The translations under genes were made by a program, and so were the position numbers. This document shows positions 1-12,085 of a stretch of 64,000 nucleotides of DNA, piece after piece. The notes under the pieces were generated by a model. It saw nothing but the letters and a program-made list of their open reading frames with translations, was not told where the DNA came from and did no database searches. Location of the stretch: positions 246,001 through 310,000 of the forward strand of contig QJPP01000863.1 of assembly GCA_003996215.1 (NCBI GenBank), given 5' to 3'. The stretch is from Jaltomata sinuosa (Eukaryota; Streptophyta; Magnoliopsida; Solanales; Solanaceae). Numbering within the stretch: the stretch's first letter is position 1; the number at the start of each line of letters is the position of its first letter.

Positions 1-918
1 CTACTACTGCCTTGGTGTTTGCATTCAGTTCTCTGCAGAATATCTCCATCAAATGGTCCGAAGGGATTATGTGATTTAGAACCTGCTTCAGCTTTTTATT
101 GAACCTCAGCCATGTTTCATACAATGCCTTTGTGGCGAGCTGCTTGAAATTATAGATCTCTTTCTTTAGCTTCAATATCCTTGATGGAGGGAGTAACCTC
201 TCTAGAAACTAATTTCTCAGTTCAAGCCATGTAAATATCAAAGCGTCAGGTAGTTCCACAATCCAAAGTGTTGCTTCTCCAGTCAAAGAAAATGGAAAGA
301 GCTGCAATCTGATAGCATCTTGATCTACCCCTGGAAGGTTGTACGTCTTGTAGATTCCCACAAAGTTTTTCAAGTGCAAGTTCGCATCATCTGTGGGCTT
401 GCCAGCAAATAATCCCTTTATGTTCAGCAGCTGAATCATGGTGCTAGTAATATCAAACATTGTACCAATGGGTAGCATTGATAATACAATAGGGCTTGTT
501 GTCCCTGTATCATCCACATCATTGTTATCAATATTGTAATGAGGTATGTGTCAGGGTTGTTGCATCGGTCAGCCTCTATTCCCTCTTGGTGTGATAAGAT
601 CTTGAGGTACAATATGTCGAGCTGCCTTATTATTGCCGCTTGAGCATCTAGTGCGACTTGATGAGCAGCTTCTTATCTAGCTTGCCGTGCTTTCTCAACT
701 TGAGCACTATGTTGAGCAAGTGCATCTGTAGCTTGCGCATCTTGCGCAATTTGAGCATCTTCTACTGCCTTTTGCCTCTATTGTTCTTCGGCCAACATCT
801 GTGTTGTGGCCTGTTCAGGTGTCTCAAAAACTCCCTCCTTAACCATGTTTCTCAAAGTTTATAGGAGTTCAGGATCGAATAGAATTAGGGGTTTGACTTG
901 ACTCCTTGTATTGGGCAT
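1..918 (-). pseudogene. Ty3/gypsy gag relic (element A), 5' part
   Basis: Capsid-like gag of an LTR retrotransposon, read leftward. The N-terminus begins with MPNTRSQVKPL at 918, followed by an Ala/Gln-rich stretch (about 860-640) typical of the linker in Athila/Tat-type gags. The retrotransposon gag core lies at 517-1, with the diagnostic LFPFSLTGEATLWIVELPD near 300-240 and a continuation (LPPSRILKLKKEIYNF) toward position 1. Several in-frame stops are visible: after FDPELL, after AEEQ, after KARQAR and after TWLELRN. No product is possible. The rest of the element lies beyond the left edge of the window. The gag core resembles that of element C at 57.7-58.1 kb but is clearly a different family. 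Confidence 0.85.
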
Positions 919-1622
919 GCACAAGTGTGCAACCTGTGGAACAAAAACAAAAACAACAGAAAAAGTAAAATCAGTAAATAAGGACTAATAGTGAAATAGT
1001 TGTAAGGCCTTGTACAATCATAACTTAGTAAGGCCTTGTACTTAGTAAGCTAGTTTGGTGCTTAACATGCAAGATCGGTAAGTTAAGTTCACCTAAATGG
1101 TTGGTCCCCTAGATAGATAAATTTTACCATGGAACTTGGTCCGTCTATGGGTGTATGCTTTACTAACCCTTACCTTTGAGAGCCTAAAATCTCTGTTGTA
1201 CCAACCTTTTTCCCATTCGTTACCTCCTTGGTCCAGAAAGTAATAATAAGGCGAGTTCTATCATTTGCAACCATTAAAAAACAATCAAAGTGAAGGGAAG
1301 AACAATACATGCATAAACACCATCCTAGATTTACCAAGTACTTTGCCGACTTTGTTAATACTTCATGGTTCCCACAACCATAGTTGTGGATTTAGATACT
1401 CATGGTTGTAAGAAGATAACCAGATTTAGATGAACAGATCATGATTATAACTTACAAGAACAAGTAAAGAAACTAGAAATTTTGAATCCTCAAGAATACT
1501 TTAATAAATCAAGAACAACCTTTAGATTCTCAAAACTGTGTTATGATGTCTCAATAATATGTAAGTAATGTGCAACAATATGTAAATAGTGCATAACCTC
1601 TAAAATAAAACCTACGGGAAGG

Positions 1623-1630
1623 TATTTATA
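1623..1630 (-). promoter_or_regulatory. TATA box of element A
   Basis: TATAAATA on the minus strand within GTTTATAAATACC. It faces the gag about 700 bp away and is preceded upstream by the GC-rich array, as expected for an LTR U3 promoter. This is inferred from position and sequence only. Confidence 0.5.
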
Positions 1631-1689
1631 AACAAAATAGACCAAATCCTAACTAATCTGGGAGAGTTGGACGCGGCAGTCCAGATGGG

Positions 1690-2095
1690 CAAGCCCCACC
1701 GGCCATCGTGGGTGCCACAGGCATCATGGGTGCCCGTCAGACATTTCATCAACTTGTCTCAAGCTCTCTGCCTTGTTTCCACGGGCAAAGGCGATGAGCC
1801 ATCTTGGTTGCCACGTTTATCGTGTGCAGCTCATTGGATAATAGCTCTTCTTCTCTAACTACCTCTGGCTCATTTTGACAGGCTCTGAGACATCCCTTTA
1901 TGGCTCTCACGGGCATCGTGGATGCTCGTCAGACTTAACATCACAGCTTCAGTTTCACTAGTTTATTACCACGGGAAAGTGTGATGGCCTGTGGCTGCTT
2001 TGACGCCTGTCATGGCTGGTCTTGGGACTTGGTTTTTCCTTTAAGTCCCTCTGGTCCATCCTGACGCCTTCTCCCACGGGCTGTAGTGAATCCCA
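1690..2095. repeat. Array of imperfect palindromes in element A LTR
   Basis: Degenerate copies of an imperfect palindrome with arms ACGGGCA and TGCCCGT around a CATCGTGG-like centre. Copies are seen near 1701-1716, 1718-1740, 1782-1815, 1908-1934, 1970-1996 and 2003-2090. Spacing is irregular and each copy differs. The array is GC-rich in otherwise AT-rich DNA and lies directly upstream of the TATA box at 1623-1630. Confidence 0.6.
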
Positions 2096-2251
2096 CACCT
2101 GTGGGGCCTGTCTTTTTCCCAGAAAATAGTAACTTTTTGGTCTTTTTATCTTTTCAAAACTTTTCCCTACACATGTAACAAACATACTTCATATCTAACA
2201 AAACACACTTAACAACTCTCAAAATCCTTAGTTTTAAGCATCGAAAGTGCC

Positions 2252-2829
2252 ATGAAATCCCAGCATATCATTAGGATTGAGGAGGTACAGTATGAGCAAA
2301 AGGGTGTAGGGCTATCCCAGTATCCGGCAGGTTTTGTGGCTACTCCAGTACTACAGGACACTTTGGTTCACTTGCTTGGGTTCCTTGAGGGTATGTCACA
2401 GCCAGCAGCCTCACCCAGTACTCTGATTGGTTCTTAAGTCAGAGACGAGACTAGAATTCAGCCCAAGCAGCGGCACAGGGTTCAGGAGTGCAGCCTGCTA
2501 CTGTGGCTCCCCGATTAGAGGTGTTGCCAGTTCATATAGTTATCTCGCCTATTCCAACTGGCCCATTATGTCTTTTGAGGAGCATAAGATGCTTGGTATG
2601 TTTATGAGGTTGGGTCCCTCGAGATTTTCAAGTACTCCTAGGAGGATGCGTATGAGTTTCTGACTAGTTTCCAGGAGAGATTGCCTCATATTGGGTTGAT
2701 TACATTGCACGAAGCAGATTACATCGTATTTCACCTGGATGGACCAGAAAAATAGTGGTAGAGGTCGTATATATCTTATAAGCCAGCCGGGTCACCTCCA
2801 CTTACTTGGGCATAGTTCTCCGCATCTTT
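2252..2829 (+). pseudogene. Element D gag, N-terminal half
   Basis: N-terminal gag of element D. It has the low-complexity head with VLQDTLVHLLGFLEGM (2353-2400), followed in another frame by FEEHKMLGMFMRLGPSRFS (2571-2630), the conserved start of the gypsy capsid domain. The segment after 2640 reads on through frame changes to the Trp-Ala-x-Phe-Ser-Ala-Ser-Phe region at 2807-2829, where element B interrupts it. At least two frameshifts and several stops are present. The usual gag has a Trp-x-x-Phe motif just before the next domain, so the insertion lies within the capsid-coding region. Confidence 0.75.
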
Positions 2830-4925
2830 TGTCATGCCCCGAGACTACCCCTTAGACGCAACACTGTGCTTAGTGTCATAAGTGACTCCAAGCTAACCCA
2901 TGGTCTACCATGACTAAGCATATTTGTATAAACTTCTAACAATGTGGAAGCTAAACTGATTTAAACAAACAAGTCAGGAAAATAATCTAATAGTTATCTG
3001 AATATAAGAGAATATAATAAGTCTGACTAGACACCAACTATAAAAGCTGAATCTAGTTCTGTGTTTGAAAACCTCTAGCTGAAGTGAGTTGCTGGGACAA
3101 GCCCCCAGCTAACTCTAAAAGTCTAAAAACTGAAATATAAGACTAAAATAGGTAAGCATAACTATCGTCCTTGAACTAGGAGGACTCACTAATGAGCTGT
3201 TAAGTAGGGCTGGAGAATCACACTACACACGGTCTGGATACTGAGCGTATGAACCTACATCATGATAAGATGTAGCACAAAAGTATGCGTTAGTACTTCG
3301 AGTGTACCGAGCATGCAGAATATATGCAAAACTGTAAACATGAATAGTGAACATGAAATTTAAAGGTAATCTGATGCAATGACCAAGTATTTCACATGAA
3401 CTGTATCATGTTGAACTGAATAACTAGAAAACTGAATACAAGGTCAATGCAGTGTGGAGTCTGACTGTGGGAGCTACTATTAAACGACATACCCCAAGCT
3501 AAGCTACCTATAGGGCCAACCTTAAACATGACTGGGAGGTTGTTCATACCTTGACAAGGGTACAAACATAGTCTAGCATGGATCCACTAATCTGATGTCC
3601 AAAAAGGACTAGGGTTTCAAGACTAATCTGACGGGTGACCCCTTTTAGAACCTACGATGGCGCCGTAGTTTTAGGATTTTGAGATTTCTACTAAAGGTAT
3701 CAGCCTAAACTAATAGGTGAGCCTTCGTACCTTCATCCGCTCGGTGCTAAGCCTACTCCAAACTAAATTTACAAGAAGCAAATGCAACTGAAACATGGAT
3801 AGCTCAAATACTGATTTCAATCTGAGAATGCATAATAATAATATTACTGAAACCTGATAGCATTCTAAGCCTGTAATATAACTGGGTTCAATGTTCATTT
3901 AGCATGAATGAATTTAAGGTACTAAAGTTACACACATGCTAGGGTTATGGAATTTTGAGTCGATAAGTATCCTGGGTTCCCAAGAAAACTAGTAATGGAT
4001 ATTATATACAACCATAGAAACTGAAACATAAAACATTCATGGAATTTAAGAACCCTAGGCCTGAAGAACTGATCAAAATCTGAAGAACTAGGCTATATCT
4101 AGGGACTCAATGGGTGAAAGGAACCTATTGATGAAATCCCACATACCTGGAAGAAGATTCTACAGAGAAATCCTTGGGTTGAAGCCTGAACTTATAGAAA
4201 CCCTTGCTTGTTCCTGAGAGGAAAAGAAAGTGCTTGTGTTCTCTTAATTTTGCTAAGTACCAATTAGTTTAGGGAGAATGGGGAAATAAGAGTGAAAATC
4301 CCTTTAATTACCTCTAAAATGACTAAGGGCCGGAGTTAAAAAGGTAGGGAAAAAACTGGAATGCCCCTGAATTAATTAAAAGAAAACTGCTAAAATTTTT
4401 TGAACATCCGACCACAGATTGGTCGACGGACCATGGTCCTGAACGATGGACCATCGACTGACCTGTGGTTTTGTCCCTAAGTTCTGGTGGTCCTCAGATC
4501 TGCTGATACCACGAGTCACAGGACGGACCGTGGTTCTGAACTATGGCACGTTGTCTGACTCATGGTGTCTGGCCTTGAACTGAGGGTCCTCTGATAAATG
4601 GAAACCACGATTGACAAGATAGACCGTGGTTTTAAACTACGGTCCATGGTCCTATCTGTGGTTCTGAGGTAGGAAACTGGCACCTCTCTGATGACCAAGT
4701 CCACGAGTGACAGGAAGGTCCATGGTTTCAAACCACGATCCGTGAAATGACCCATAGATTGAAGGGGGACTAACACTGGAGATCAGACTGAGGGTCATAT
4801 CACGGGTCATGGTTCTGGACTACAGTCCATAATCTTGATCGTGATTTCTGGAAACTTGAAGTTTTCTGCAATTTTTTTCCTGTTGTGTGATATACAGTAG
4901 TTGGTTCAGATTTTGGGGTGTTACA
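2830..4925 (-). repeat. 3' LTR of element B
   Basis: 2096 bp, starting TGTAACACCCC on the minus strand at 4925 and ending CA at 2830. It matches the LTR at 9988-12085 along its whole length with scattered substitutions and small indels. It holds the palindromic motif array at 4400-4850. Confidence 0.92.
4400..4850. repeat. Array of imperfect palindromes in element B LTR
   Basis: About five degenerate units 70-95 bp apart, each built from GACCGTGGTT and its partner AACTACGGTC or close variants. Clear units are near 4408-4480, 4515-4560, 4597-4665, 4692-4760 and 4800-4850. In the unit at 4632-4655 the two half-sites form a near-complete inverted repeat. On the element's own strand the array lies 75-525 bp into the LTR, upstream of the probable transcript start. 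The same array recurs at 11560-12010 in the other LTR. Confidence 0.7.
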
Positions 4926-4940
4926 ATATCTCCCCCTTGG
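4926..4940 (-). other. Polypurine tract of element B
   Basis: CCAAGGGGGAGATAT on the minus strand abuts the start of the 3' LTR. This is where plus-strand DNA synthesis is primed in LTR retrotransposons. The position and purine run fit well. Confidence 0.75.
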
Positions 4941-5200
4941 GATCATTCATCCTCGAATAAAGGCTAGCAAGCTGAGTTTAGAGGAAAAGGGTTGCAATCC
5001 CTACCAACTGAGCATATTTCTAACTGAATTGAGTTCTAAGTACATAAAAGCATGCTGGAAATGCTAGAATAGTTAAGGAAACATGATATTGAGACAAAAA
5101 TGCACATGAGAAAACTGAGAAACTGAAGAGGAACTATTACCTCAAGCTGAAACTAGATTGGTAGGAAAGAGGTGAGGGTATTTGGCAATCATAGTTGCAT

Positions 5201-6573
5201 TTACTTCCTAATAGCTGCCTCAACGTACTGATTCCTCCAAAGCACTTTCACTGAGGAGACCTCCTTATTTCTTAACCTACGAATCTGAAGGTCAAGAATC
5301 TGAACTGGAACCTCCTCATAGGTGAGACTATCCTTCACAGCCACACTCTCTAATGGTACAATTGATGTCATATCACAAACACACTTTTTCAACAAGGAGA
5401 TGTGAAAAAGACCGGATGAACTGCTTCTAGTTCCGCTGGCAACTCTATCATAAGCCACATTACTAACCTCTTTAGGATATTGTAAGGACCTACATATCTG
5501 GGACTGAGGTTCCCTTTCTTGCCGAATCTCATCACACCCTTCATGGTTAATACTTTCAGGAAAACCCAATCATTAACCTCAAACTCTAAGTCCCCTCTCC
5601 TCACATATGCGTAGGACTTCTGACAACTTTGAGCTATTTTTATCCTTTCCCTAATAAGATGAACTTTATCCATAGCTTCATGAACTGAATCCGGTCCAAT
5701 CAAGGCTGCTTCACCTATTTCAAACCAACCAACCGGTGATCTACACCTACGCCCATAAAGTGCCTCATACGGGGCCATCTAAATACTGGAAATAGAAACT
5801 GTTATTATAGGCGAATTCTATAAGAGGAAATTGATCATCCCAACTACCCCTGAAATTGATCACTCAAGCTCTTAACATGTCCTCTAAGGTCTGAATTATA
5901 CGCTCTGCCTGACCATCTGTCTGCAAATGAAATGTTGTGCTGAGGTTTACCTGAGTACCAAGACCTTTCTAAAATGATCTCCAGAAATGAGATGTAAACT
6001 TAGTACCCCTATCAGAAATGATAGACAAAGAACCCCATGCAACCTGACTACCTCGCGGGTGTAGAGTCTGGCATAATCCACTGCTGAATTTGTAGTTTTA
6101 ACCGCTAAGAAGTGGGCTAATTTGGTCACCCTGTCCACAATCACCCAAATGGAGTCATACTGGCAGCGAGTGCGAGGCAAACCCGTAATGAAATCCATGT
6201 TGATCACTTTCCACTTCCAAGTAGGAATGCTAATATCTTGAGTCACACCTCCTGGTTTCTATTGTTCTACCTTCACTTGCTGATAGTTGGGACACTTAGC
6301 TACAAAATCTACAATGTCCCTCTTCATGTCGTTCCACCAATAGACTTCCCGTAGATCATGGTACATCTTAGTGGCACCGATATGAATGGGATATCTATAA
6401 CTATGGGCCTCTGTCAGGATCTTTTGCCTAAACTCATCCACATTAGGAACATATAAATGACCCTGGTAGCAAAGAACACAATCTCCCCCTTGGGAGAAAA
6501 CCTCTACCCTTTGCTGATGAACTACACCCTTTAACTGAAGTAAGATGGGATCACTGTCTTGCTTCTTCTTCAC
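5201..6573 (-). pseudogene. Element B integrase
   Basis: Integrase region of the element B polyprotein. The zinc-binding HHCC domain is at 6450-6260 (HSYRYPIHIGATKMYHDL, then CPNYQQVK, so the first Cys pair reads C-P-N-Y instead of C-x-x-C). The catalytic core starts at 6210 with MDFITGLPRTRCQYDSIWVI and the first Asp in WVIVDRVTKLAHF; the frame is then lost near 6060. The C-terminal part returns at 5778-5389 (APYEALYGRRCRSPVGWFEIGE) and 5569-5201. There are several frameshifts and stops, and the zinc domain has lost a ligand. Confidence 0.85.
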
Positions 6574-6603
6574 CTCAACTACTAATGAAGATTCTGAATC
6601 ATT

Positions 6604-7161
6604 CTATACTATCACACCACTGTATTCCATATCCGTAAAGCAAACTTCCAAGAGAGCGAGACTATGAACATCCTTGGCTAATTCTTTCTTCTCTTCCTCA
6701 ACATGAGACACACATCCCATGGATAATCTGCTGAGTGCATCAGCCACTACATTGGCCTTACCCGGATGGTAGAGCATATTCATATTATAGTCTTTGAGAA
6801 ACTCGATCCACCTCCTTTGATAAAGATTCAACTCTTTCTGGGTGAACACATAATGGAGGCTCTTATGATCTGTGAACATATCTACATAGACTCCATACAA
6901 GTAGTGTCTACAAATATTTAGAGTAAAAACAACTGCCGTAAGCTCAAGGTCATGAGTCGAGTAGTTCTTCTCATGAATCTTAAGTTGTCTGGAGGCATAA
7001 GCTATAACCTTACCATGTTGCATCAAAACACAGCCCAAGCTGACTCTGGATGCATCATAATATACCAAAAAACTATCTAAACCCTCTAGAAGAGTCAAAA
7101 TGGGAGTTGTAGTCAACCTAGTCTTCAACTCTAGGATGTTTTTCACATATTCATCCGCCAT
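6604..7161 (-). pseudogene. Element B RNase H domain
   Basis: End of the reverse transcriptase connection and RNase H of element B. The stretch DSFLVYYDASRVSLGCVLMQ (about 7083-7024) is the RNase H start with its first Asp. It is followed by KIHEKNYSTHDLELTAVVF, then MFTDHKSLHYVF and finally VVADALSR, the usual last catalytic-Asp box. The block is open for 185 codons and is the least damaged part of the element, but it is bounded by stops and cannot be expressed as part of a polyprotein. Confidence 0.85.
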
Positions 7162-8138
7162 TGGAACTTAACCTTCTTCTGAGTCAATCTGGTCAATGGG
7201 GCAGCTATGGATGAAAATCCTTCAACAAACCTTCTCTAGTAACCAGCCAAACCTAAGAAGCTTCTAATGTCTGTTAGAGAGGTAGGTCTGGGCTAGTTCT
7301 TTACTGCCTCTATTTTCTGTGAATCAACTCGAATGCCTTCACTAAACACCACATGATCAAGGAAAGGAACTGACTTCAACCAAAATTCACACTTACTGAA
7401 CTTAGCAAATAACTAGCGATCCTTGAGAGTTTGCAGAACAACCCTCAAATGATTTGCATGATCGTCCTCGCTTCGAGAATATACAAGTATATCATCAATG
7501 AAAACGATGATGAACATGTCCAAATACTACTTGAACACTTTGTTCATTAAATCCATAAGAAGCTGCAAGAGCATTTATTAGTCCAAAAGAAATAACTACA
7601 AATTCGTAGTCACCATACCAAGTTCTGAAGGCTGTCTTCAGAATGTCACAATCTCTGACTCTGAGAGATGATAGCCAGATCTGAGGTCTATCTTAGAGAA
7701 ACAACTGGCACCCTAAAGCTAGTCAAACAAGTCATCAATCTTGGGGATGGGATACTCATTCTTGATTGTGACCTTGTTCAAATGTCGATAGTAGATACAT
7801 ATCCTGAGAGAACTATCTTTCTTATGCATGAAAAGAACTGGAGCACCCCATAAAGAGATGTTGGGTCTGATGAAGCCCTTATCTAGAAAGTCTTTCAGTT
7901 GTTCCTTCAATTTCTTAAGCTTAGATGGAGACACTCTGTAAGGTGGAATTGAGATAGGCTTGTTATCTTGAAGGGGATCTATTTCGAAGTCGATTTCTCT
8001 TTTAGGAGGAACTTTGGAAAAATCTTCTGGAAACACTTCTCGGAATTCATTAACCACTAGGACTGACTCAAGAGTTGGGGTCTCAGAGTCTGAATCCTTA
8101 ACCCAAACAAGATGATAGATATACCCTTTGGAAATCAT
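7162..8138 (-). pseudogene. Element B reverse transcriptase
   Basis: Reverse transcriptase of element B. The N-terminal part is open at 8138-7719, with EFREVFPEDFSKVPPKREID, RVSPSKLKKLKEQL, GFIRPNISLWGAPVLFMHKK and the NKVTIKNEYPIPKIDDLFD block. The palm region continues to the left with stops and shifts. The catalytic box reads Phe-Ile-Asp-Asp at about 7480-7510 (FIIVFIDDILVYSRSE), so both Asp residues remain. The frame is broken between 7718 and 7162. Confidence 0.85.
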
Positions 8139-8725
8139 TTTTTGGCCTTAAGGTAAGAGATGAATCGACCTACGGGCACTGAGGTATTACCCTTCCACTC
8201 TAAGACTTATTCGTTTGGAAACTAAAACCAAAAAATCCTAGTTCTACAATCAACTAAGGCATAATAGGAATGTAACAAATCCATGCCTGAATAATATTGA
8301 AGTCTCATTTCTAACTCTACAAGATCGGCTGAGGTGACTTTCTAGGAAATTGTGACAAGGAAGTTTCTATATACTTGTCTAGCTATAACTGGGTCACCAA
8401 CAGGAGTAGATACTGAAAAGGGTTCTGAGAGGAATTATGGACTAATACTGAAGCCTACTGCTATATAGGGAGTCACAAAGGAAAGTGTAGCTATAGGATA
8501 TAATAATGCATATACATCACGACGAAAGACTCATAACGTACTCGTGACCACATCAGGAGAATCATCCTTGTCCTGTCAAATTTGAAGAGCATAGAGTCTG
8601 TTTTGGTACTAACCACCACCTGCACTAGAAGAGGCACCCTACTGAGTCGGGCGACCTGCTGGAACTGTTGTAGAATTGGCTTGATTTTGTGAGCGGGTAT
8701 CCCTGCCCTTTTAAGAAGCCACTGG
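8139..8725 (-). pseudogene. Element B aspartic protease region
   Basis: Protease between the gag zinc knuckle and the reverse transcriptase. The active-site region reads ALLYPIATLSFVTPYIAVGF near 8530-8460, where gypsy elements usually have ALLDPGATLSFVTPY. The catalytic Asp and the following Gly are both replaced. Downstream remnants such as FWFQFPNE and GRFISYLKAKKMISKG link it to the reverse transcriptase. Stops are present. The Asp loss alone would inactivate polyprotein processing. Confidence 0.65.
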
Positions 8726-9795
8726 ACAATCCTTCATCCTGTGTCCCGGCTTACCACACCCAAAATAATTTCCACTACCCACCATACACTCACCCTGGTG
8801 GTTCCTACCACACTTCCTGTAAACTGGATGAGTACGCCCACTAGTGACACTACCTCGAGACTTAGAGCATGGCACTTTATCTTATTGATCCTGTCTGAAC
8901 TTAGGCACTGGGGAACTAGCAGAAAATAGGGCTGGAGCTAAAGATTTCTGGTAGAATTGAGAGTGGTTACCACCATCTAACCTCTGCTGAGAATAGCTGA
9001 AGTCACCTGTTCTAGCTTTCTTGTTGTCTCCTCCCCTCTCTTTTATCTTTTTCTTTTTAATTTGATGGGCGTGAGTCATCAACCTGGAGATATCCATATC
9101 CTTTACTAGCATAGCGGTCCTGCACTCTTTGACCGCATCATTAGACACACTAGACACAAACTTACTCATACGGGCTCTGGAATCAGCTACCATCACCGAA
9201 GCATAATTTGACAATTGAGTAAACTTAAAAGAGTACTCCTTTACGCTCATATCATTCTGCCTTAAGTTGATGAACTCTTGGAGCTTGGCTTCCCTGAGGT
9301 CAAATGGGAAAAACCTATCCAAAAATGCATCTTTAAGTGATTCCAATCCATTGGACCTGCATTAGCACTTTGAGACTCCTTCCACTACTGATACAAGGTA
9401 TGATCCACTTCTTTCAGCTGGTAAGCGGCTAAGTCTTCACTCTCGATTGGAGTGACATCCATAATATTTGTCACCTTCTGAATATCCTCAAGAAATTCCT
9501 GTGGATCCTCTTCATACTTGGAACCATGGAACTCTGGTGGATTTATCCGAGTCAAATCTCAAACTCTAGCTGTTGTGGAGTTATTCTGAAGAGGGGCTGG
9601 TGCCACAGCCTGCTAGTTAACCTGAGTGGTCATGGCCTGAGCAAGCAACTGAAAGGTAGCCCTGAACTCTGCATGAGTGACTTGCTCATTCAAAGGGTCT
9701 GCTGGAGCTGGTGGTACTTGTTGATTCCATTTTCTGTTTTTGTTTCCCCTTCTGTTCGCTCTTCTAGGACGAATTTTCTGTAAGGCATAGAACAC
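8726..9795 (-). pseudogene. Element B gag
   Basis: Gag of element B. The head (9795-9613) has RPRRANRRGNKNRKWNQQ and a helix with HAEFRATFQLLAQAM. The capsid core (9346-8882) includes FLDRFFPFDLREAKLQEFIN, LRQNDMSVKEYSFKFTQLS and the C-terminal MSKFVSSVSNDAVKECRTAM. A zinc knuckle follows at about 8770-8725, reading YFGCGKPGHRMKDCP: the first Cys of the CCHC box is Tyr. No ATG is seen at the very start of the open head segment. A frameshift separates the head and core. Confidence 0.85.
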
Positions 9796-9971
9796 GAGTT
9801 AGAAGAGATTAAATAAATTTCATACTCTATAGCACGATATGGAAAAGACATTAAAAGAAGTTTTCCTTAAAACGTCTTATAGCTTCTCCCTTATAAGTGT
9901 GATGCGCTTCACACCCATGAAGAAGACTACTCGATGCGGCTTTCAGACACCCTAGGACACTTGAACCTGAT

Positions 9972-9984
9972 TCTCTGATATCAA
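9972..9984 (-). other. Primer-binding site of element B
   Basis: TTGATATCAGAGA on the minus strand, three bases inside the 5' LTR. It resembles the initiator-Met tRNA site (TGGTATCAGAGC) used by many plant gypsy elements, with a few substitutions. Confidence 0.65.
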
Positions 9985-9987
9985 GTT

Positions 9988-12085
9988 TCTCACACCCCAA
10001 GGCTACCCCCTAGATGCAACATGGTGCTTAGTGTCACAAGTGACCCCAAGCTAACCCATGGTCTTGCATGACTAAGCATATCTGGATAAACTGCAAACTG
10101 TGCAAAAGCTAAACTAATTTAAACAAACAAGTCAGGGAAAATAATCCAATGTTATTTGAATATAAGAGAATATAATAAGTCTGAATAGACACCAACTATA
10201 AAAGATGAATCTAGTTCTGTGTCTGAAAACCTCTAACTAAAGTGAGTTGCTGGGACAAGCCCCCAGCTAACTCTAAAAGTTTGAAAACTGAAATATAAGA
10301 CTGAAATAGGTAAGCATAACTATCGTTCTTGAACTATGAGGACTCACTAATGAGCTGCTGAGTAGGGCTGGAGAATCGCACTACACACGTTCTGGATACT
10401 GAACGCATGAACCTACATCATGATAAGATGTAGCACAAAAGTATGCGTCAGTACTTCGAATGTACTGAGCATGCGAAATATATGAAAAATTGTAAGCATG
10501 AATATTGAACATGAAATTTAAAGGTAATCTGATGCAATGACCATGTATTTAACATGAACTATAACATACTGAACTGAATAACTAGAAAACTAAATACAAG
10601 GTCAATACAATGTTGAGTCTTACTGTGGGAGCTACTATTAACCAACATACCCCAAGATGAGCTAATTATGGGGCCAACCTATAACCCTGGCTGGGAGGCT
10701 GTTCATACCTTGCTAAGGGAACAAACATAGTCTAGTGTGGATCCACTAGTCTGATGTCCAAAAAGGACTAGGGTGTCAATCCTAATTTGACGGGTGACCC
10801 TCTTTAGAACCTACAGTGACGCTGTAGTTTTGGGACTTAGGGACTTCTACTAAAGGTTTCAGCCTAAACTGATGGGTGAACCTTCATTCCTTTGTCCGCT
10901 CAGTGCTAAGCCTACTTTCAACTGAATTTACAAGCAACAAATCCAATTGAAACATGGATAGCTCAAATACCAATTTCAATCTGAGCATGCATAATAATAA
11001 TATTACTGAAAACTGATAGCATTCTAAGCCTGCAATATAACTGGTTTCAATGTCTATTTAGCATGCATGAATTTAAGGTACTGAAGTTACACACATGCTA
11101 GGTTTATGGAATTTTGAGTAGATAACTATCTTGGGTTCCCAAGAAAACTAGTAATGAATACTATATACAACCATAGAAAATGAAACATAAAACATTCATG
11201 GAATTTAAGAACCCTAGGTCTGAAGAACTGACTGAAATTTGAAGAACAAGACTATATCTAGGGACTCAATGGGTGAAAGGAACCCATTGATAAATGCCAC
11301 ATACCTGGAAGAAGATTGTATGGAGAAATCCTTGGGTTGAGGCCTGAACTTTTAGAAACCCTTGCTTGTTCTTGAGAGGAAAAGAAAGCGCCTCTATTCT
11401 CTTAATTTTCCTAAGTACCGATTAGTTAAGGGAGAATGGGGAAATAAGAGTGAAAATCCCTTTTATTACCCCTAAAATGACTAAAAGTCGAAGTTAAAAG
11501 GGTAGGAAAAAGACTAAAATGCCCCTGAATTAATTAAAAGAAAATTGCTAAAATTCTCGAAACATGGGACCATGGATTGGTCGACGAACTGTGGTCCTAA
11601 ATGACGGATAATCGACTGACCTGTGGTTTTGTCCCTTAGTTCTAGAGGGTCCTCTGATCTGTTAATTCCATGAGTCACAGGATGGATCATGGTTCTAAAT
11701 TATGGCCCATTGTCTGAGTCGTGATGTCTAGGCCCTGAACTGAGGGTCCTCTGATAAATAGAAACCACGGTTGATAGGATGGACTGTGCTTTTAAACTAC
11801 GGTCCATGTTCCCATCTGTGGTTCTGAGGTACAAACCTGGCACCTCTCTGATGACCAAGTCCACGAGTGACAGGATGGTCTGTGGTTTCAAACCACGATC
11901 CGTGAAGTTACTCGTAGACTGAAGGGGGACGAATACTGGAGATCAGACCACAAGTCAGATCATGGGTTGTGGTTTTGTACTACGGTATGTGATCTTGACC
12001 GTGGTTTCTAGAAACTTAAAGTTTTCTGTAAATTTTTTCCTGTTGTATGTTGTACAGTAGTTGGTTCAGATTATGGGGTATTATA
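9988..12085 (-). repeat. 5' LTR of element B
   Basis: 2098 bp copy of the LTR at 2830-4925. The outer end at 12085 reads TATAATACCCC instead of TGTAACACCCC, and the inner end has lost the terminal CA. Its motif array spans about 11560-12010. It would hold the promoter of the element, but no clean TATA box is visible. Confidence 0.92.

Larger units (their letters stand above)
1000..2250 (-). repeat. Presumed LTR/leader region of element A
   Basis: Non-coding stretch upstream of the element A gag. It should contain the 5' leader and LTR, because a TATA box at 1623-1630 points toward gag and a GC-rich motif array lies just upstream of it. I cannot place the LTR ends because the second LTR is outside the window and no clear primer-binding site is seen. 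A short duplication (TAAGGCCTTGTAC at about 1001 and 1029) lies near the gag side. The right edge, where element D begins, is somewhere near 2180-2250. Confidence 0.45.
2830..12085 (-). mobile_element. Ty3/gypsy element B, full-length, nested in element D
   Basis: Minus-strand LTR retrotransposon of 9256 bp with LTRs at 9988-12085 (5') and 2830-4925 (3'). The plus-strand reading begins TG at 2830 and ends CA at 4925. Flanks are TCTTT (2825-2829) and GCTTT (12086-12090), a 5-bp target duplication with one change. Order on the minus strand is gag, protease, reverse transcriptase, RNase H, integrase, which is the Ty3/gypsy order. Primer-binding and polypurine sites are recognisable. Frames are broken throughout, so the element is inactive. 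LTR copies differ by about 9% in a 90-bp stretch compared by eye (4681-4770 against 11841-11930), so the insertion is old. Confidence 0.92.

Noticed and set aside
4400..4850. Possible CRISPR-like array because of regularly spaced palindromes
   Set aside because: Units are degenerate, spacers are not unique inserts, and the array sits in both LTRs of a plant retrotransposon.
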